DNA of 64,000 bases. Origin: Acestrorhynchus altus. Taxonomy: Eukaryota; Chordata; Actinopteri; Characiformes; Acestrorhynchidae. The position numbers were made by a program, and so were the translations under genes. Shown here one piece after another: positions 60,963 to 64,000 of this stretch. Numbering within the stretch: the first letter of the stretch is position 1; each line of letters opens with the position of its first letter. The notes under the pieces were generated by a model, which was given only the letters and a program-made list of their open reading frames with translations, made no database searches and was not told the origin of the DNA. The DNA lies in assembly GCA_034509495.1 (NCBI GenBank), contig CM067520.1:22894220-22958219 (forward strand), read 5' to 3'.

Positions 60963-63480
60963 AAGAGAGGGAGGGAGCGAGGGAGAGGGATAGACCCACA
61001 CCTATATTTCATGTCATATATGTGTATATGTCATTTAATTATACTGAGATAGATATAATGAAGATATAATTAAACACATATGAAGTATTTATAAACGAAA
61101 TGTTATTTATTATTAAATTCTATTAATTTTATTATTAATAATTATTACATAATTTTATTAAAATTGTTAAACCTAATTATTACAATTGCAAATTCACAGG
61201 ATAAATTTAGGACATGCACTACTGGTCAAATGTTTCAGAACACCCAGTATGGATGTGCGCATCAGCAGCAGATGATTAGACCATTGTTAGAGAGGACTTT
61301 GGAGGAAGATGTCTTAAACCACAGACATTAGTTTGGTTTGCCATAGGGTGGGTGATTTTTAACAGTGTGTGTGTGTGTGTGTGTGTGTCAGGGTCAGAAG
61401 CTGAAGGAGAAGCTGACTCCAGTGCTGAACCTTCTGACTGAGAGCTGCAGGGGACACAGAGAAACGCGACACTACCTCAGACAACAGGTGTCTTATTCAC
61501 TCCCCCTCTGTGCTTTATTGTGATCCGCTTTAAGGGACAGCCCATAAAATATGCCGTAAATGTGAGCCGCCCATCCGTTAATGCTGTTCTGTGATTTGTC
61601 AGATCCTGCCACCGCTGAGGGAGGTGGCCCTGAGGCCAGAGCAGGGAGACACTCTGAGGAACAAGCTGGTCAGGCTGATGACTCATGTAGACACTGACCT
61701 CAAACACTGCGCAGCTGAACTGCTGTTTGTGCTCTGCAAAGAAAACGGTAAAAATCATACAATACTCTGTAATGTTAAAATGATGAAGTAAGAACGTGCT
61801 TTAGAGCAGTGCTACCAAGCATCTCACAGAACTCGAGAAGGAACAATGCGTGAAAATACGAACAAGAACTTATAGACCCTAAACTGCTGGTCTGTGTTCC
61901 TCCCCCTCAATCTGTTCACTGTTTATTCCCATCTGCAGGTTAGAACTCCCCTATCACATGATGTCCCCAGACTGGGAGACTTAAAAATGGTGCGACCAGC
62001 CTTTGCAAGGGTTTGTGCTTTTGACATCCTCATACCTGATAAGCAGCAGTTAGACTGTTGTGCCACTCAAGAATGGGTTTACCTTTCTTTCGTGGACACA
62101 GAAATGAGCATGGTTGTCCAGCTCTAGGGTGGCACAACTGTCTAACTGACTGCTTGCCAAGAAACAGGAGAGCATAAATTCAAATCCTGTCAACAACACA
62201 GTCCTCCATGATCAGGAGTTCTAACCTGCAGATGGAAATACACACTGAACACGTTGAACATATTTACAGTATGATGTCACAACCATGAAAAAGCCCTAGA
62301 CCTTTAAAGTGCATATGTATCAGCTATGTCAGTGTAATAGTTTGACACTATTAATCCTGTTTGGGGGGGTGGGGGGTGTTCAGTGAGGAGGTTTGTGAAG
62401 TACACAGGTTATGGCAATGCGGCTGGACTGCTGGCAGCAAGGGGTTTGCTATGCGGCCGTGGACCCTCGCCTCAGACTCAGTACTCCAGCGACTCGGACT
62501 CGGACACAGAGGAATACCGACAGGCCAAAGACAAAATCAACGTAGTGACTGGCCGGGTGGAGGAGCAGCAGCCTGACCCCATGGAGGGAATGACTGAGGA
62601 GGAAAAGGAGAAAGAAGCAGCCCGGCTCATCAGCATGTTCAACAGGCTCTCCAGGTGTGTGTTTGTGTGTGTCTGATAAGGTTTGATCTAAAAGTAGAAG
62701 CAAATCAAACAAATCAGACAAAAATAGTGGCAAAAGTATGTGAGCCTTTGGTTTCAGTTACTGATTAGTCCTGAACATCAGCTTGGAAGAACTGTAGTAA
62801 TAAACAGCTTCAGCTCTATTATGTTGGTGGGTTTCCTCCCCTGAACTGCTTGCTTCATGTTCTTCCATAACATTCCTATTGGACTGGGCAATCACAAAAC
62901 TTTAACTCCATTCTCCATTAAACATAATGACTTGTGCACTTAGGATCATTGTCCACTTGCATGACCCATATTCTCTTAAAAATGTAGCTCACAGATAGAT
63001 TTCCTGACATTTTCCTTTAGAATTTGCTGTTATTCAGAATTCATTGTTCCATCAGTGATGGCAAGCCATCCTGGCCCAGATGCAGCAAAACAGGCCCAGA
63101 CCATGAAACTGCCACCACCAGGTTTTACAGATAGGCTGAAACGTTTATGTTGGTATTTTCATTTTTCCAAACATAACACTTTATATTTAAACCAAAAATC
63201 CAATTTGCTCTCATCCATCATCAAAACATTGTTCCAGCATTGTTCTTTTGGGAGAGCAGCAGCTTTCTCCTTGCAACCCTGCACACAAATACAGTGTGTG
63301 CATGTGTGTGTATATATATGTTTACTGTATGTATGTATATAGTTTATTTTCACAATGTTCAGAAGACCTGGTGACATGGTATGGGATGCAATTTTGTATG
63401 ATGCCAGGTCACCTTTACAGCCAAGCTTTAAATTAACGATGTCTGGCAACCAATCCCAATTTATACATATATATACAAGT

Positions 63481-63516
<36 letters not shown>

Positions 63517-63707
63517 TGATTTCTGTTCTGTTAGCTTTCACAATTCTGTCCTTCATTCTCTGTATTCTTGTCCTCAGGGAAAAGGTCATCCAGCCAATGG
63601 GGCTGCTTTCCAACGGCCGGTTGGCGCCGCTCTGTGGTCAGCAGAGGATCAGCTCACTGGAGGAAGAAGAGGAGGAGGAGGTAGACTTTGAGGACGAAGT
63701 GGATTAG
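52717..63707 (+). CDS. ric8-like: RIC8/synembryn-like G-alpha chaperone and exchange factor (whole gene)
   Basis: Cytosolic armadillo-type protein. RIC8A and RIC8B fold nascent G-protein alpha subunits and act on them as exchange factors. Thirteen plus-strand exons join in phase: 52717-52806, 54239-54286, 55347-55442, 56523-56795, 57353-57606, 57807-57942, 58650-58838, 58943-59037, 60772-60922, 61392-61487, 61603-61747, 62384-62654 and 63578-63707 (TAG), coding 657 aa. Family blocks: TLRILSRDRLALAPF, KALCNVIYNSQRAQ, FYDLRLLFLLTALRPELRKQ, EVLKILFNITYSTH, LYRHLAAVLRHCLL, HTVNLLSALPLQCLDVLLSV, LPPLREVALRPEQGDTLRNK, VRLMTHVDTDLKHCAAELLF, KYTGYGNAAGLLAARGLL, SSDSDSDTEEY and EKVIQPMGLLSNGRLAPL. The acidic DSDSDTEEY site matches the CK2-phosphorylated segment of RIC8A. 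The C terminus is more RIC8A-like. The start follows GAATACATC, with no longer upstream frame. Confidence 0.93.
53380..53890. repeat. 'ACCAGCATGACC / GACCAACATGACC' array in ric8-like intron 1
   Basis: Irregular tandem units of 10-30 bases (GACCAACATGACCAACATGA, GGTTGACTAGTATCAC, GGTTAACCAGCATCACC). Same family as 20350-20520 and 58240-58590. Confidence 0.8.
54194..54236. repeat. (CT)n microsatellite abutting ric8-like exon 2
   Basis: It runs directly into the CTGCAG acceptor of exon 2 (first base 54239). Further (GT)n at 54303-54342 and (CT)n at 54402-54433 follow within the next intron. Confidence 0.9.
54490..54850 (+). mobile_element. Tc1-like 'MARS' element relic, copy B
   Basis: It contains CAGACATTAGTTTGGTTTTC and then a transposase start reading MARSKQLSEAFRKKVVDAE at about 54713, the N-terminal helix-turn-helix region of a Tc1-type enzyme. 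The rest is missing. It is related to copies at 39215 and 61205. Confidence 0.75.
55035..55255 (+). repeat. Purine-rich (GA/GGA) tract in ric8-like intron 2
   Basis: About 220 bases nearly all G and A (GGAAGGGAGAATAGGAATAG, GAGAGAGAAAGAGAAAAGAG). It is followed by (GT)n at about 55299-55333, close to the exon 3 acceptor. Confidence 0.85.
55347..57606 (+). CDS. ric8-like: ric8-like exons 3-5, family-atypical insertions
   Basis: Exon 3 (55347-55442) codes FRKNKVREYVPDSDSDLGSD then NEDEESALVLRR, an acidic block I do not find in RIC8A or RIC8B as I recall them. Exon 4 (56523-56795) starts with normal family sequence (RLASALMWFIRTQL, LRTLRILSRDR) but ends in EEEEGTEEKRQWGWGWVWGS and a Ser/Thr run. 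Exon 5 (57353-57606) opens with about 55 hydrophilic residues (REVIIETPGERRESYRDEGI ... DEWYDDGEV) before KALCNVIYN returns to the family. The two additions make most of the roughly 120-residue excess over the human proteins. All phases stay open, which argues for real coding sequence. Confidence 0.8.
58240..58590. repeat. 'GGTTGACCAGCATCACC' array in ric8-like intron 6
   Basis: Tandem imperfect units such as TGACTGAGCTGGTTCACCAG, GGTTGGCCAGCATCACCAGC and GGTCAACCAGCATCACCACC. It ends in a copy of the GACCATCTGAAAGCAGCTGC sequence also seen near 25200. Confidence 0.8.
59080..59965. repeat. 31-bp minisatellite in ric8-like intron 8
   Basis: About 28 tandem units of GTTAGAAAGATCAAAGCACA then GTGAAGTGACY. 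Variant units have AAACACAG for AAGCACAG, AAATGGACT or AAGGGACT for AAGTGACT, and some are shortened by deletion. The variants are interspersed. Confidence 0.95.
60924..60980. repeat. (GA)n microsatellite at the donor of ric8-like exon 9
   Basis: The donor reads AGA|GTAAGAGAGAGAG, so the repeat begins within the donor consensus itself. Confidence 0.9.
61205..61345. mobile_element. Tc1-like 'MARS' element fragment, copy C
   Basis: It shares GAGGACTTTGGAGGAAGATG and CACAGACATTAGTTTGGTTT with copies at 39215 and 54490. Confidence 0.6.
62685..63440 (-). mobile_element. Tc1-like element relic, minus orientation
   Basis: The edge reads AAAAGTAGAAGCAAATCAAA and CAAATCAGACAAAA, like the other elements of this family. 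Near 63055-63120 the reverse-complement body gives the GGCCAGGATGGCTTGCCATC and TGGTGGTGGCAGTTTCATGG words. It lies in the last ric8-like intron and has internal decay. Confidence 0.65.
63483..63515. repeat. (GT)n microsatellite before ric8-like exon 13
   Basis: About 16 GT units, 60 bases upstream of the last exon. Confidence 0.9.
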
Positions 63708-64000
63708 AACTGAAGGCTGTGAGAGCGTTTTGGATGGGTAGAGGCAAAGATGGAAACTAGAGCGAAGGAGAAGCAGCTGAAGAGAGAACAGAAAGGGAAG
63801 CAGCACAGAAAACACAGAGCAACCAAACACAGAAATACAGAAGAGAAATTCACAATGATATATAAGATGCTTGCAGATGAACATATATAAAGTAACGTAC
63901 AGCATAGTGATGCCAATTCTATAAGCAGACAGGTGTGTGTGTGTGTGTTTTGCATGCACATTTGCAGCCATGAGTTACAAGCAGCCCTGAAGGAAATGTC
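63708..64000 (+). other. ric8-like 3' UTR start
   Basis: A-rich sequence after the TAG. No AATAAA is visible before the window ends, so the transcript probably continues beyond it. Confidence 0.5.

Overview
The window is vertebrate nuclear DNA, most likely from a teleost. It has intron-rich genes of vertebrate families, GT-AG introns with conserved phases, dense dinucleotide microsatellites, and many Tc1/mariner-type, L2-type and tRNA-derived SINE relics typical of ray-finned fish. I cannot name the species. An ostariophysan is a guess from the look of the repeats.

Four protein-coding genes can be reconstructed exon by exon. (1) A TRPM4-type calcium-activated cation channel lies on the minus strand from 29347 down to about 1389, in 29 exons coding about 1293 aa, with a poly(A) signal at 1165-1170. 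All exon phases join, except that exon 7 (15783-15851) carries one extra base and an in-frame stop. (2) SCAF1, an SR-related factor that binds the RNA polymerase II C-terminal domain, lies on the minus strand from a promoter near 46350 to a stop at 36237, with one 3.6 kb exon at 39671-43315. (3) An insulin gene lies on the minus strand: signal, B chain and start of C-peptide at 49165-49342, rest of C-peptide and A chain at 48126-48277. (4) A RIC8/synembryn-like G-alpha chaperone/exchange factor lies on the plus strand, 52717-63707, in 13 exons coding about 657 aa. It is longer than human RIC8A or RIC8B because of an acidic exon and a charged, Trp/Gly/Ser-rich insertion.

The genes do not form a pathway, but their order matters. 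In human, TRPM4 and SCAF1 lie at 19q13.33, while TRPM5, PHRF1 (which shares the C-terminal domain of SCAF1), INS and RIC8A all lie at 11p15.5. The window therefore looks like the sister paralogon of the human insulin region, keeping an insulin-like and a RIC8-like copy that human 19q13.33 lacks. The insulin copy and the enlarged RIC8 copy are the most interesting content.

The rest is intronic and intergenic. 1-1160 is trpm4 3' flank. 29.35-36.2 kb is intergenic, with a Tc1-like relic, two SINE copies (one inside trpm4 intron 1) and a LINE end. 46.4-48.1 kb holds AT-rich sequence, a second LINE end and a miniature Tc1-like element. 50.1-52.7 kb holds a pyrimidine tract and repeats. The introns carry a 31-bp minisatellite (59.08-59.96 kb), a TAATA array (16.53-16.86 kb) and several repeat families.
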